A stretch of DNA of 64,000 nucleotides from Sheuella amnicola (GTDB taxonomy: Bacteria; Pseudomonadota; Gammaproteobacteria; Burkholderiales; Burkholderiaceae_B), in the NCBI RefSeq assembly GCF_010499255.1, contig NZ_JAAGRN010000001.1:1-64000 (forward strand). The letters are read 5' to 3'. The notes below the pieces were generated by a model, which was not told where the DNA came from, searched no databases, and was given only the letters and a program-made list of their open reading frames with translations. This document shows positions 16,179 through 25,007 of the stretch, in pieces; the first letter of the stretch is position 1, and each line of letters starts with the position of its first letter. Made by a program: the position numbers and the translations under genes.

Positions 16179-17207
16179 TTACTCCGGCTGTATATTCGCT
16201 TCTAGTGCGACTTTACGATAACGTGCATTTTCATCCTGGATGTACTTTCTGAATTCCGCCGGTGTGGACGGTGAGGGCTGAACGCCACTCTTGGCAAAAT
16301 TCTGTTTGATTTCGTCTGTCTGCAAAATCTTGACTACGGCCTGATTAAGTTTATTGACAATTTCAGGTGGCGTCCCCGCTGGTGCTAGCAGCCCTTGCCA
16401 CGATGATGCTTCGAAGCCTTTAATGGCGGTATCGGATACCGTATCGAACTCGGGAGCGATGTCCAGTTTCTTGTCGGACGTAACAGCCAGGCCGCGAACC
16501 CTGCCGCCACGCACTTGATTGATCAAGGTGGAAAAGGGGTCAATCATAAAATTGATCTGTCCACCCATCAGCGCCTCGATTGCAGGTGAGCTACCTTTGA
16601 AAGGAACATGCGTCATCTTGACTCCCAAGCTGCCAGTGAACGCCTCGGTGATCAACTGGTATGAACTACCGGATGTGCCGTAGAAAATTTCACCCGGCGG
16701 CTTAGTCTTCACGTATGCGATGAGTTCGGCGATGTTTTTGGCCGGAACATTATTGTTGACAGCAACAATCAAAGGCTGTTTTGCAACCATCGATATTTGT
16801 TCGAAGCTTTTGACCGGATCGTAATCCATGCTTTTGAACATGACCGAATTCGTGGCCAAAGGCGCAATGCCGGCCATCAGCAGGGTGTAACCATCCGGAG
16901 CGGCTTTGGCAACTAAGGCACAACCGATCATTCCACTTGCGCCGGGTTTGTTTTCGACGATAACGGTTTGTCCGAGTTCGGCTGACAACTTGCTTGCAAC
17001 CGTGCGTCCCATCACGTCGGTGATGCCGCCGGCGGCAAAGGGCACGATGATCCTGATTGGCTTGTCCGGATAAGCAGCCATGGCTGGCGCGCTGCAAAGT
17101 GTCAGTGCGGCAACGCAGGCAAGCATCGCACGCCTTCGAGAGATTGAATGACCGGCCGCTGCACCGATGCTTTCGTATCGTTTATTTAGTGTTTTCGATT
17201 TTTTCAT
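16179..17207 (-). CDS. Bug/TctC-family substrate-binding protein
   Basis: The 342-residue periplasmic receptor belongs to the tripartite tricarboxylate transporter (Bug) family. The signal region carries SRRRAMLACVAALTL, which could be Tat or Sec. The mature start YPDKPIRIIVPFAAGG and the loop VIVENKPGASG are hallmark positions, and YGTSGSSYQL and FKGSSPAIEALMGGQI are also family-typical. Such proteins bind small carboxylates or related ligands, and paralogues are very numerous in Alcaligenaceae. No TctA or TctB membrane genes are nearby. It is divergent from the oxygenase operon, so it may supply or sense that pathway's substrate; this is inference. Confidence 0.9.
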   Translation of the reverse strand: MKKSKTLNKRYESIGAAAGHSISRRRAMLACVAALTLCSAPAMAAYPDKPIRIIVPFAAGGITDVMGRTVASKLSAELGQTVIVENKPGASGMIGCALVAKAAPDGYTLLMAGIAPLATNSVMFKSMDYDPVKSFEQISMVAKQPLIVAVNNNVPAKNIAELIAYVKTKPPGEIFYGTSGSSYQLITEAFTGSLGVKMTHVPFKGSSPAIEALMGGQINFMIDPFSTLINQVRGGRVRGLAVTSDKKLDIAPEFDTVSDTAIKGFEASSWQGLLAPAGTPPEIVNKLNQAVVKILQTDEIKQNFAKSGVQPSPSTPAEFRKYIQDENARYRKVALEANIQPE

Positions 17208-17334
17208 TTGATATGTGTTGTCCCAAATTCCGTTTCGCTGACGGGTTATTCATTTTTTGTGGCTCAATCGTATCGGAAGAGGATGTGTTCTGTCTCAAAT
17301 ACGGGTAAGTCCTTATATATGAATGACTTTTATT

Positions 17335-17352
17335 AATTGACCGTCCGGATGG
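17335..17352. promoter_or_regulatory. Candidate operator of the TetR-controlled oxygenase operon
   Basis: ATTGACCGTCCGGATGGA is an imperfect palindrome centred on CC|GG, 35 bases before the start of the first operon gene. Its form resembles PaaR/TetR boxes of the ACCGNCCGGT kind. It lies between a divergent Bug gene and the operon. The match is weak and assigned by position. Confidence 0.3.
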
Positions 17353-17386
17353 AAAATTCTAATATTCTCGAATCTTGGAGACAAAC

Positions 17387-17842
17387 GTGAACTTTCTACA
17401 AAAATATTACGACGAGATCGAGGTTGGTGACAGCTATCGATCCAGAGGTCGCACCATCACTGAGGCCGATATCGTCCAGTGGTGTTCATACACGGGTGAC
17501 TGGTATGTGCTGCATAGCAATGAGCACTATGCCGCGCAGACAAGATTCGGCCAGAGGATTGCGCCGGGATTGTTGGTGCTGGCTTACGCCGCGGGACTTG
17601 GCGTACCGCCGGATGCTCCTTCGATCGTGGCCAATTATGGAACGGATCGCTTGCGCTTTGTGGCACCTGTATTTATCGGCGACACAATTCATTTACGGTC
17701 GGCAGTCGTCGAGAAAACCACAAAACGTGAAGGACGCGATGGCGTTCTCAAACTCGACTGGAACGTGCATAACCAAGACGGCACGTTGGTGATGAGCAGT
17801 GATCTGCAGATTCTGATGAGTTTTTCTGGAGCGGCAAAATAA
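17387..17842 (+). CDS. MaoC-like (R)-specific enoyl-CoA hydratase
   Basis: The 151-residue hot-dog-fold protein belongs to the MaoC dehydratase family, which adds water across an enoyl-CoA double bond. The catalytic Asp and His are kept in YTGDWYVLHSNEHYA (Asp 38, His 43). The start is GTG at 17387, with GGAG 7-10 bases upstream; no ATG fits. It is the first gene of the diiron-oxygenase operon, and its TAA overlaps the next ATG by one base. In the phenylacetate pathway a MaoC domain (in PaaZ) hydrolyses the oxepin ring, so a ring-opening or hydration step is a plausible role here. Confidence 0.83.
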   Translation: MNFLQKYYDEIEVGDSYRSRGRTITEADIVQWCSYTGDWYVLHSNEHYAAQTRFGQRIAPGLLVLAYAAGLGVPPDAPSIVANYGTDRLRFVAPVFIGDTIHLRSAVVEKTTKREGRDGVLKLDWNVHNQDGTLVMSSDLQILMSFSGAAK

Positions 17843-18612
17843 TGACAACCGAAGCGTTACGTTTGGAGCTTGCGGGTGGTGTAGCCAACATCGTGATCGA
17901 CCGTCCCGAAAAAAAGAATAGCCTGACCGTGGATCAAATGGGGCAAGTTGGAACGTTTGTCGAGCAAGCAGTTGAGAAGGGTGCACGCTGCATCGTCATT
18001 AAAGGTGTGTCGGATGTTTTTTCGGCAGGCAGGGATTTGCAGGGTGTGGACACCCAAAATGAGGATACGCTGGCGATCATTCGCGAAGTGATTAATCCAT
18101 CTCTGGCAAAAGTCAGAAATTGTCCGGTGCCGACGATTGCATCCGTGAAAGGTCCGGCGCTTGGTTTCGGATTTGGATTGGCCCTGGCTTGCGACATGAC
18201 CTATGCCGCCGATAACGCTTTACTGGGCAGTCCATTTCGCAATATTGGCTTGATTCTCGATTCGGGCGGCCACTTTTATTTGAAGGATCGTGTGGGCGCA
18301 CACCGGGCGGCTGAGATCATTTTTACCGGAAAGATGTTTTCGGGTAAAGACGCGGCAAAAATGGGATTGATCAATCGCAGCCTGGGGGCGATGGATCTTG
18401 ATGAGTTCGTGCAAGCCCTGGCGCGATCAATTGCAAGCGGTCCGACCGCGGCTTTCAAGGCGACAAAAGAAATACTGGCTTGCGGCGACGGTTACGACGC
18501 CATGGCTGAGCTTGAAGCGCATCACCAGTCGACTTTGATACGCGGTGAAGATGGTACCGAAGGAATTCGCGCATTTCAGGAAAAGCGCAAGCCGAAATTC
18601 GTTGGCCGCTAA
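17842..18612 (+). CDS. Crotonase-family protein, PaaG-like isomerase
   Basis: The 256-residue product has the enoyl-CoA hydratase/isomerase fold with the oxyanion-hole segments SAGRDLQG and GPALGFGFG. The two catalytic glutamates of true enoyl-CoA hydratases are absent: GCEL is replaced by GFGL, and QPE by SPF. An Asp sits at position 140 in GLILDSGG, matching the Asp used by PaaG (1,2-epoxyphenylacetyl-CoA isomerase, GLxPDCGG). This argues for an isomerase acting on a ring epoxide or shifting a double bond, not a simple hydratase. It is second in the operon. Confidence 0.85.
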   Translation: MTTEALRLELAGGVANIVIDRPEKKNSLTVDQMGQVGTFVEQAVEKGARCIVIKGVSDVFSAGRDLQGVDTQNEDTLAIIREVINPSLAKVRNCPVPTIASVKGPALGFGFGLALACDMTYAADNALLGSPFRNIGLILDSGGHFYLKDRVGAHRAAEIIFTGKMFSGKDAAKMGLINRSLGAMDLDEFVQALARSIASGPTAAFKATKEILACGDGYDAMAELEAHHQSTLIRGEDGTEGIRAFQEKRKPKFVGR

Positions 18613-18640
18613 TAATTAAACCAAAGCAGGGAGACAAAAT

Positions 18641-19981
18641 ATGAATCGAAACGAATGCCCGCATCTTGCGTTGGATTTCGCGGATCGGGAAACGGTCATT
18701 GCTACGCAGAACGTGAAGCTGGCCGCCATGGGGCAACGTCTTAAAAATCATCCCGAGTGGAAAGAGCATCTTAAAACTGCTGGTGCGACCCCTTTGGATT
18801 TGATGAATCGGGATAATCTGGCACACATACCTACGTTACAGAAATCGGATTTGAGGGCGCGCTATCCCTACCCGATGCTGACTGCCCCCATCCGCGATGT
18901 GGCGCGATTCTGCGCGACATCTGGTACGACGGGGTTGCCGGTTCTTTTCGGATTCACCAAACATGACTGGGAAGTGACACTAGTCAGGCAGTTGACGCGA
19001 ATTTTTCGCACAGTAGGCATGACTGCAGACGATTTGGTTTACCAAGGCTACGGTTACGGACTGTGGATCGGAGGCTCATCAATGGATGAGGCGTTTCGTC
19101 ATTACGGCATGACCAATTTTCCGGTCGGTCCGGGACGTGGCGAGTTGATGGCTACATGGCTGAAAGATCACAAATACACCGCAACCACAATGTCGCCCCT
19201 ATGGTTGTCTACGCTCATCGGCCACGCGCGCAAGGCGGGCATCAATCCGAAAACCGATTGGGCGCTGCGTGTTGGCTTGTTTGGTGGCCAGTCGGTTTCG
19301 ACCGCGTTTCGCAATGAGCTTGAAGCCCAAATGCCTCCCGGTTTCAAAGCACACAATATTTACGGCACGACCGAAGCAGGCGGACCGATCCTGTCAATAT
19401 CCTGCGATCATTCGCACGCTAGCGATGAGATGCATTTGATAAACGATGACACGGTGCTGACCGAAATTCTTGATCCGGTGACGCTAAAACCCGTGTCGCC
19501 CGGGGAGGTTGGCGAAGTCGTGGTGACAACGCTGGACAAAGAGGCATCGCCCGTTTTGAGGTGGCGCACACACGATCTTGTTCGACTGTCTAAAAATCCA
19601 TACTCATGTGCGTGCGGGCGCAATGGCTATCCGTTGATCGGTCGCATCATCGGCAGATCGGACGACATGCTTAAAGTTCGCGGTGTAATGGTTTATCCCT
19701 CTCAGATCGAAGAAATCATCGCAGGCGTGAAAGGCACCACCAAAGAGGCTTGGCAGATATACGTCGACAGTCAGGAGAAAGAGTTGGGCCAGATCGAGGT
19801 CGCGATCGAGCGCATCGCTGGTGCAGCTGCGTCTGTCGCCGATCTGGAGCAGGAAGTGCAAGGGCAACTGAAATCCCGACTGGGACTGACCTGCACGGTG
19901 GTTTGTCATGAGGAGGGGGCATTGCCGCGTTACGAAGCTAAAGCGACGCGTGTGCTGATGCGTCCGCCAAAGTCTAAATAG
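18641..19981 (+). CDS. Phenylacetate-CoA ligase family enzyme (PaaK-like)
   Basis: The 446-residue adenylate-forming enzyme would convert a carboxylic acid to its CoA thioester with ATP. The phosphate-binding CATSGTTGLP lies at 91-100, YGTTEAGGP (the A5 motif) in the middle, and RTHDL with GRSDDMLKVRG near the hinge. A cysteine pair CACG precedes the hinge, as in PaaK relatives. Length fits PaaK (430-445). It is the only ligase in the operon, so it should fix the pathway's entry substrate. Phenylacetate itself is unlikely, because PaaABCD-type oxygenase genes are missing. A strong GGGAGA ribosome-binding site precedes the ATG. Confidence 0.87.
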   Translation: MNRNECPHLALDFADRETVIATQNVKLAAMGQRLKNHPEWKEHLKTAGATPLDLMNRDNLAHIPTLQKSDLRARYPYPMLTAPIRDVARFCATSGTTGLPVLFGFTKHDWEVTLVRQLTRIFRTVGMTADDLVYQGYGYGLWIGGSSMDEAFRHYGMTNFPVGPGRGELMATWLKDHKYTATTMSPLWLSTLIGHARKAGINPKTDWALRVGLFGGQSVSTAFRNELEAQMPPGFKAHNIYGTTEAGGPILSISCDHSHASDEMHLINDDTVLTEILDPVTLKPVSPGEVGEVVVTTLDKEASPVLRWRTHDLVRLSKNPYSCACGRNGYPLIGRIIGRSDDMLKVRGVMVYPSQIEEIIAGVKGTTKEAWQIYVDSQEKELGQIEVAIERIAGAAASVADLEQEVQGQLKSRLGLTCTVVCHEEGALPRYEAKATRVLMRPPKSK

Positions 19982-20024
19982 TTTTGCTGTCGCATCTGTC
20001 ATTTAAAAATCAGGAGAATGCAAC

Positions 20025-21116
20025 ATGAATTCAGTCAACGATAAATTGGGCAATCTGGCCTCTTCGATTCAGGAACCGCCTGAAAAACTTACAGAAGTCA
20101 CCGATCTTGAAAAATTATTATTCGAAACGGGCGAGGCTCCCGTCATCGAAAAGAAAAATATCTTCCCGCTCGAATGGAATGTGCAAACGCCCAAGCTCTA
20201 CGATATCTATGATGGCGCGCGCGATCCGGGTTGGGCGCCGAACAAGTTGCCCTGGGATACCTTGGATCCGAGCAAGTTTACGCAAGACCAACGCTACGCT
20301 ATTGCCTATTGGTTTTCGTTGTTGTCTGTGTTTGACGGGTCCGGTCCGGTCGTGTTCGCACGCGCAATGATCTATACCTACGAAGCCAAAGAAGAAGATC
20401 CAATTCGTAAATGCTTTTTCTCTGTCGTACGCGACGAGATGAATCACGAGGAAATTTGCGGTCGTGCAATCAAAGCGATGACCCCGAACGGTCCGCTTGG
20501 ATACGAGCCGACTACACCACTTGGCAAACTTGCGCGCAACAACGTCGAATGGCTTTACTACAACGGATCGCGCTACTGGAAGGGCTTTAATGCCGCAGTG
20601 GACAAGTACTCATTACCGATTTTGTTTACTTCATTCTTGTTTGGCGAGGTCGCTTCCAGCACGCTGTTTCATGGCATGTACGAGAAGACAACCATTCCGG
20701 TATTCAAGGAGGCATTCAAGCGTATTGGCCAGGACGAGGGACGTCATCTGGGCATCTGTTTGGCCGTGTTGCAAAAACTATTGCCACAATTGACACCTGA
20801 GGACAAGGAAATGATTACCTTGCAGTTGCGCGCCGGGTTCGTGTTCCTTTCCGGTATTTTGTTCGAGCCGCCAGAACATTTCTGGCAACTTCCCGAAACA
20901 TTTATTCCCGCTCAACGGGCACTGGAAGAGGTCGCACGTAGCGCAGGGCTGGGTATCCTCACGCTTGAAGAGCGCAAGGAGAACTGGAAGACTGCCGTGC
21001 TGCGTATGAAAGCCAACCTGGATCCTTATGGCATCGAGTTCCCGGCGCTGCCTGAAGTCGGAATCAGCGGCAAAGAAGTCTCTTTTGATGCTGAAAAAAT
21101 CATTCCGATTTTCTGA
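20025..21116 (+). CDS. Single-subunit ferritin-like diiron oxygenase
   Basis: The 363-residue product shows the carboxylate-bridged diiron pattern: Glu 138 and His 141 (RDEMNHEE), Glu 208 (FLFGEVASS) and Glu 238 with His 241 (GQDEGRHLG). Glu 120 or Asp 104 could be the remaining ligand. Two ExxH pairs about 100 residues apart in a helical protein are typical of BoxB, PaaA and ribonucleotide-reductase-like oxygenases. It is shorter than BoxB (about 470) and lacks the PaaB, PaaC and PaaD partners. It is placed between a CoA ligase and a ferredoxin reductase, so I infer an epoxidase or hydroxylase acting on a CoA-bound acid. A good GGAG site precedes the ATG at 20025. I cannot name a characterised orthologue. 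Confidence 0.8.
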   Translation: MNSVNDKLGNLASSIQEPPEKLTEVTDLEKLLFETGEAPVIEKKNIFPLEWNVQTPKLYDIYDGARDPGWAPNKLPWDTLDPSKFTQDQRYAIAYWFSLLSVFDGSGPVVFARAMIYTYEAKEEDPIRKCFFSVVRDEMNHEEICGRAIKAMTPNGPLGYEPTTPLGKLARNNVEWLYYNGSRYWKGFNAAVDKYSLPILFTSFLFGEVASSTLFHGMYEKTTIPVFKEAFKRIGQDEGRHLGICLAVLQKLLPQLTPEDKEMITLQLRAGFVFLSGILFEPPEHFWQLPETFIPAQRALEEVARSAGLGILTLEERKENWKTAVLRMKANLDPYGIEFPALPEVGISGKEVSFDAEKIIPIF

Positions 21117-21130
21117 GGATTTTTCATATC

Positions 21131-22138
21131 ATGAGCGAATCCAAAGTCACTGTTTTGAATAATGGCATCGTATTCGATGTCCCATTCGATCAGTGCATTC
21201 TCGATGCGGGCCTGGCAAAAGGGATCGCCTTGCCGCATCAGTGCCGCGGGGCATCTTGCGGTCAGTGTAAGGCTCACATCGAGCATGGCACGGTCGATCA
21301 CGGCTGGTCCTTCGGATTTGCCATTACGGACGAAGAAAAAGAGCAGGGCTATTGTTTAATGTGTCAGGCCCATCCGACCAGTCCTGAGCTTTCGATTCGA
21401 ACCGTAGAACCTTTTGGCGAAGCGATTGCGCCTGTTGTTCAATTACAAGGTCAAGTCGTCGCGATCGAGCAATTGAATCATCGAGTGCGTCGTATCATTG
21501 TGCAGACGTCAAATGCTGCGCAGTTATTCAGGCCGGGAGCCTATGCTGAAATTGAATTGCCTGGTATCACTCCTAACCGAATGTACAGTTATTCGAACGG
21601 GGCGACTGATGCCGGTCAGTTGGAATTTTTGGTATCGTTGCACCCTGGTGGAAAAGCCAGCACTTATCTTCACGAACAATTGCGTGTGGGTCAGGTCATT
21701 GACTTGAAAGGTCCCTTCGGTACTTGCCGGTTGCCTGAGGGAAATTGGAATGTCCTGGGTATGGCGGGTGGTACGGGCTTGGCGCCGGTTATTTCGATTT
21801 TCGAGCATGCTCTCGCATCCGGAGCCACTGAAGATTTCTTATTGTTGTTCAGCGTGCTGAAAGACGCTGATGTTTTCGAGTTGGCGCGGTTGAATCGATT
21901 ACAAATGGCTTATCCGAATTTTAAATACGAGATGGTTGTCGCTGAAGCGCCCAGTGTATTTTGCGCGCAGACCGGTCTGATTACGGAGTATTTGCGTAGC
22001 AGATTCGACTCGTTGCAAGGATGGCGCGCGGTGCTTTCCGGGTCTCCCGGTTTTGTCGATGCTGCCACCACGGCATGCGTCGATCTCGGAATGGCTCAAG
22101 ATGCAATGTCGGCCGATAGTTTCACGAATGTCGCTTAG
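21131..22138 (+). CDS. Ferredoxin-FAD-NAD(P)H oxygenase reductase
   Basis: The 335-residue product has an N-terminal 2Fe-2S ferredoxin domain (CRGASCGQC and a later Cys in GYCLMCQAH), then an FAD-binding barrel (RMYSYSN) and an NAD-binding domain (GMAGGTGLAPV). This order matches reductases of soluble di-iron monooxygenases and ring dioxygenases. PaaE has the ferredoxin at the C-terminus, so this is a different type. It would move electrons from NAD(P)H to the diiron protein encoded 14 bases upstream. It is well formed and complete. Confidence 0.9.
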   Translation: MSESKVTVLNNGIVFDVPFDQCILDAGLAKGIALPHQCRGASCGQCKAHIEHGTVDHGWSFGFAITDEEKEQGYCLMCQAHPTSPELSIRTVEPFGEAIAPVVQLQGQVVAIEQLNHRVRRIIVQTSNAAQLFRPGAYAEIELPGITPNRMYSYSNGATDAGQLEFLVSLHPGGKASTYLHEQLRVGQVIDLKGPFGTCRLPEGNWNVLGMAGGTGLAPVISIFEHALASGATEDFLLLFSVLKDADVFELARLNRLQMAYPNFKYEMVVAEAPSVFCAQTGLITEYLRSRFDSLQGWRAVLSGSPGFVDAATTACVDLGMAQDAMSADSFTNVA

Positions 22139-22150
22139 GAACGCTCTTTC

Positions 22151-22738
22151 ATGGCCCGCACAAAGTCTAATGAGTTCGATAGCATCAAGGATCACATACT
22201 GATCTGTGCGACTGGACTTTTTGCGAAGAAAGGATTTTCGAATACGAACATCATCGAGATTGGTCAGGCCTGTCAGGCTTCGAAGTCCAGGATGTATCAC
22301 TATTTTCCATCCAAAGACTCCATGCTCGAAGAGATGCTGCATACGCACGTTCAAGAGCTGCTCCAGCTGGTTTCCGCACTGACTGAGCGTCAGGGGGATC
22401 CGAAAGAGACTTTCGAAGTGTTCATTCGTACTCACCTTGAATACTATTTCGAACATAGCGAGCGTCATTCCGTCATGATTCAGGATGCGGACAATCTGAC
22501 GCCGGATGCGCGTAAAGAACTTAAATCGGCCGAACTCAAGCTTGTCGAATGTTTGACAAGTATTTTGCAGAAATTAAATGCCAAGCGGTTTAGCGACAGG
22601 GATGTGACGTTTTCAAATGCCATGCTGATCTATGGCATGCTCAACTGGACCTACACCTGGTACAAGCCCTCGGATCGCATGTCGTTCGAAAAATTAGCCG
22701 CAGAGGCAACGAGTCTTTGTCTGAACGGAATTCTCTGA
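22151..22738 (+). CDS. TetR-family transcriptional regulator
   Basis: The 195-residue product has an N-terminal helix-turn-helix (FAKKGFSNTNIIEIGQACQA, then SKSRMYHYFPSK) and a variable C-terminal ligand domain. TetR proteins in such operons usually repress until an acyl-CoA or acid intermediate binds, as PaaR does. It is the last gene of the catabolic operon, 12 bases after the reductase. It probably controls its own operon and perhaps the ABC importer that starts 190 bases downstream. Confidence 0.9.
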   Translation: MARTKSNEFDSIKDHILICATGLFAKKGFSNTNIIEIGQACQASKSRMYHYFPSKDSMLEEMLHTHVQELLQLVSALTERQGDPKETFEVFIRTHLEYYFEHSERHSVMIQDADNLTPDARKELKSAELKLVECLTSILQKLNAKRFSDRDVTFSNAMLIYGMLNWTYTWYKPSDRMSFEKLAAEATSLCLNGIL

Positions 22739-22930
22739 TTGGTTTAATCGATTAGGGCGTAGTTAGCAAAAAAAGGTTAGTAGCAAGTTAGTCGGTGTAT
22801 GGCTGTATAGGGTTTATCTTGATATATATATCCAGTTGTTTAACGAATAATTGACCAAATAGAAGATTAATGCGGAGACGCAGGAATTCTCACGGTTGTA
22901 AAAATTTGAAAAATTTTGGTGGAGACTCAC

Positions 22931-24082
22931 ATGATTCGTAGATCTTTTTGTAAAACACTTGCAGCAACTGCCATCCTGGCTACCAGCTTCGGCGTCTCGG
23001 CCCAGAACGCCCCGATCAAGATCGGAGCGGTTCTATCCGTGACCGGTCCGGCATCTTATCTGGGTGACCCTGAGCTCAAAACGCTTCAAACATATGTGGA
23101 AAAGATCAATGCCGAAGGTGGAGTCATCGGACGCAAGATCGAATTGATCCACTATGACGACGGTACCGAAGCAGGCAAGGCCAATAGCTTTGCAAAGCGC
23201 CTGATCGAATCCGACAAAGTTGATTTCATTATCGGTGGTACGACTACGGGCGCGACCATGGCAATGGTTCCGCTCGTCGAAAAAGCAGAAATTCCATTTA
23301 TTTCTCTGGCCGGTGCGGTTGTGGTGATCGAGCCTGTTAAGAAATGGGTATTCAAGACTCCACACACGGATCGTATGGCTGCAGAAAAAGTGTTCGCCGA
23401 CATGAAAAAACGTGGCATCACCAAGATCGCGCTTTTGTCCGATACGGGTGGCTTTGGTCAGTCCGGCCGCAAAGAAGCTAAGGGCGTTATCGATAAGTAT
23501 GGCATTACGCTTGTCGCCGACGAGACCTATGGTCCAGCCGATACCGATGTGACGACCCAGTTAACCAAGATTAAGGGAACGCCTGGCGTACAGGCAATCT
23601 TTGTATTTGGTTTTGGTCAGGGCTCTGCCGTGGCCACCAAAAACTACGGCCAGTTAGGTATCACCGTTCCTATGTATCAGTCGCATGGCGTAGCATCGAA
23701 TGAATACATCACGCTGTCAGGCAAGGCAGCCGAAGGTGTACGTATGCCGACGCCCGCTTTGCTGGTCGCCAATTCGCTGCCCGATAATGATCCGCAAAAG
23801 CCTGTTGTGGTTGGTTACGACAAAACTTATCGCGACAAGTACAAGGCCGATCCATCGACTTTTGGCGGCTATGCCTACGATGCGCTTTATTTAGCCGTCA
23901 ACGCAATCAAGAAGGCAGGCTCGACAGACAAGGCCAAAGTACGTGATGCACTTGAACAGACTGCCGGTTTTATCGGAACTACGGGTAAGTTCAACATGAC
24001 TGCTAAAGATCACATGGGTCTGGATCTGTCGGCTTTCCGCATTGCTGAAGTGCGTAATGGCGCATGGAAGTTGCTTGACTGA
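22931..24082 (+). CDS. Branched-chain-type ABC transporter substrate-binding protein
   Basis: The 383-residue type I periplasmic binding protein (Peripla_BP_6) is the receptor of a LIV-type ABC importer. A signal peptide (RRSFCKTLAATAILATSFGVSAQ) is followed by IKIGAVLSVTGPASYLGDPE, the normal mature start. Paralogues bind branched-chain amino acids, urea, amides or aromatic acids; the ligand here is probably the acid consumed by the upstream operon. I chose ATG at 22931 with GGTGGAG upstream; a TTG at 22916 is in frame. The 190-base gap before it suggests its own promoter. Confidence 0.88.
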   Translation: MIRRSFCKTLAATAILATSFGVSAQNAPIKIGAVLSVTGPASYLGDPELKTLQTYVEKINAEGGVIGRKIELIHYDDGTEAGKANSFAKRLIESDKVDFIIGGTTTGATMAMVPLVEKAEIPFISLAGAVVVIEPVKKWVFKTPHTDRMAAEKVFADMKKRGITKIALLSDTGGFGQSGRKEAKGVIDKYGITLVADETYGPADTDVTTQLTKIKGTPGVQAIFVFGFGQGSAVATKNYGQLGITVPMYQSHGVASNEYITLSGKAAEGVRMPTPALLVANSLPDNDPQKPVVVGYDKTYRDKYKADPSTFGGYAYDALYLAVNAIKKAGSTDKAKVRDALEQTAGFIGTTGKFNMTAKDHMGLDLSAFRIAEVRNGAWKLLD

Positions 24083-24131
24083 AGCGCGATTCAAGCATGA
24101 TCGAATCTGATCGTCACGATAGAGGCAGAGC

Positions 24132-25007
24132 ATGACAGCCGAGTTTTTGCAGTTTCTGTTTTCCGGGATTACGGTGGGAGCAGCGTATGCTTTGGCTGCG
24201 CTTGGTTTCACCATCATCTATAACACCAGTGGCGTGATTAACTTTGCCCAAGGCGAGTTCATCATGCTGGGCGGAATGCTGTCAGCTGCATTACTGGCTT
24301 TTGGTTTGCCTCTTTATCTGGCGATCGCAGTGGCTGTCGTAGCGACAGGTGTAGTGGGTCTGATTGTCGAGAAATTGGTGATCGAACCCGCCAAAAATAC
24401 CGACGTGATCGGTTTGATCATCATCACGATTGGCGCTTCTCTGGCTATTCGCGGATGTGTGCAGGTTTGGATGGGCAAGGGAAATCGCACACTGCCGAGT
24501 TTTTCAGGTGACGCGCCTTTGAAAATTTTCGATGCCAGCTTATTGCCCCAGAGCTTGTGGGTATTGGGGGTTGCTTTTGTCATTGTTTTATTGCTTGGCT
24601 GGTTTTTCGGTAAAACCGTGATGGGTAAATCGATGCTGGCCACTTCCTATAACAAGCTGGCTGCTCAGTTGATGGGTATCAACACTAAATTCATTTTGTT
24701 TTTATCCTTTGGACTTTCAGCGATTCTTGGTGCGATTGGTGGTGCGATTCTCGCTCCTATCACTTTCACGTCCTATGACGTGGGCATTATGCTGGGGTTA
24801 AAGGGGTTTGTCGCCGCAGTGTTAGGCGGCATGGGCAGTGGTGCCGCAGTGGTCGCCGGTGGACTATTGCTTGGCATCGCCGAAGCGATGGCCGCAGGCT
24901 ACATCTCATCCTCGTACAAGGATGCAGTCCCGTTTTTGTTGATTTTGTTGATCTTATTTTTCCGACCCAACGGTTTGTTCGGCGCGAAATCTTCGGAGCG
25001 TGTATGA
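24132..25007 (+). CDS. LIV-type ABC permease (LivH-like)
   Basis: The 291-residue membrane protein has eight or so hydrophobic helices and the family-typical YALAALGFTIIYNTSGVINFAQGEF beginning (given here as the segment near residues 18-42). It forms half of the translocation channel with the LivM-like partner. The stop overlaps the next start by four bases (ATGA), as in most such operons. It follows the receptor gene by about 50 bases. The name denotes family only, since the substrate is unknown. Confidence 0.9.
   Translation: MTAEFLQFLFSGITVGAAYALAALGFTIIYNTSGVINFAQGEFIMLGGMLSAALLAFGLPLYLAIAVAVVATGVVGLIVEKLVIEPAKNTDVIGLIIITIGASLAIRGCVQVWMGKGNRTLPSFSGDAPLKIFDASLLPQSLWVLGVAFVIVLLLGWFFGKTVMGKSMLATSYNKLAAQLMGINTKFILFLSFGLSAILGAIGGAILAPITFTSYDVGIMLGLKGFVAAVLGGMGSGAAVVAGGLLLGIAEAMAAGYISSSYKDAVPFLLILLILFFRPNGLFGAKSSERV

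Noticed and set aside
17387-22738. Classical phenylacetate (paa) operon
   Set aside because: PaaB, PaaC, PaaD and the PaaZ aldehyde dehydrogenase are missing, the reductase has the wrong domain order and the diiron protein stands alone.
17387-22738. Benzoyl-CoA (box) operon
   Set aside because: The diiron protein is about 100 residues shorter than BoxB, and BoxA and BoxC signatures are absent.
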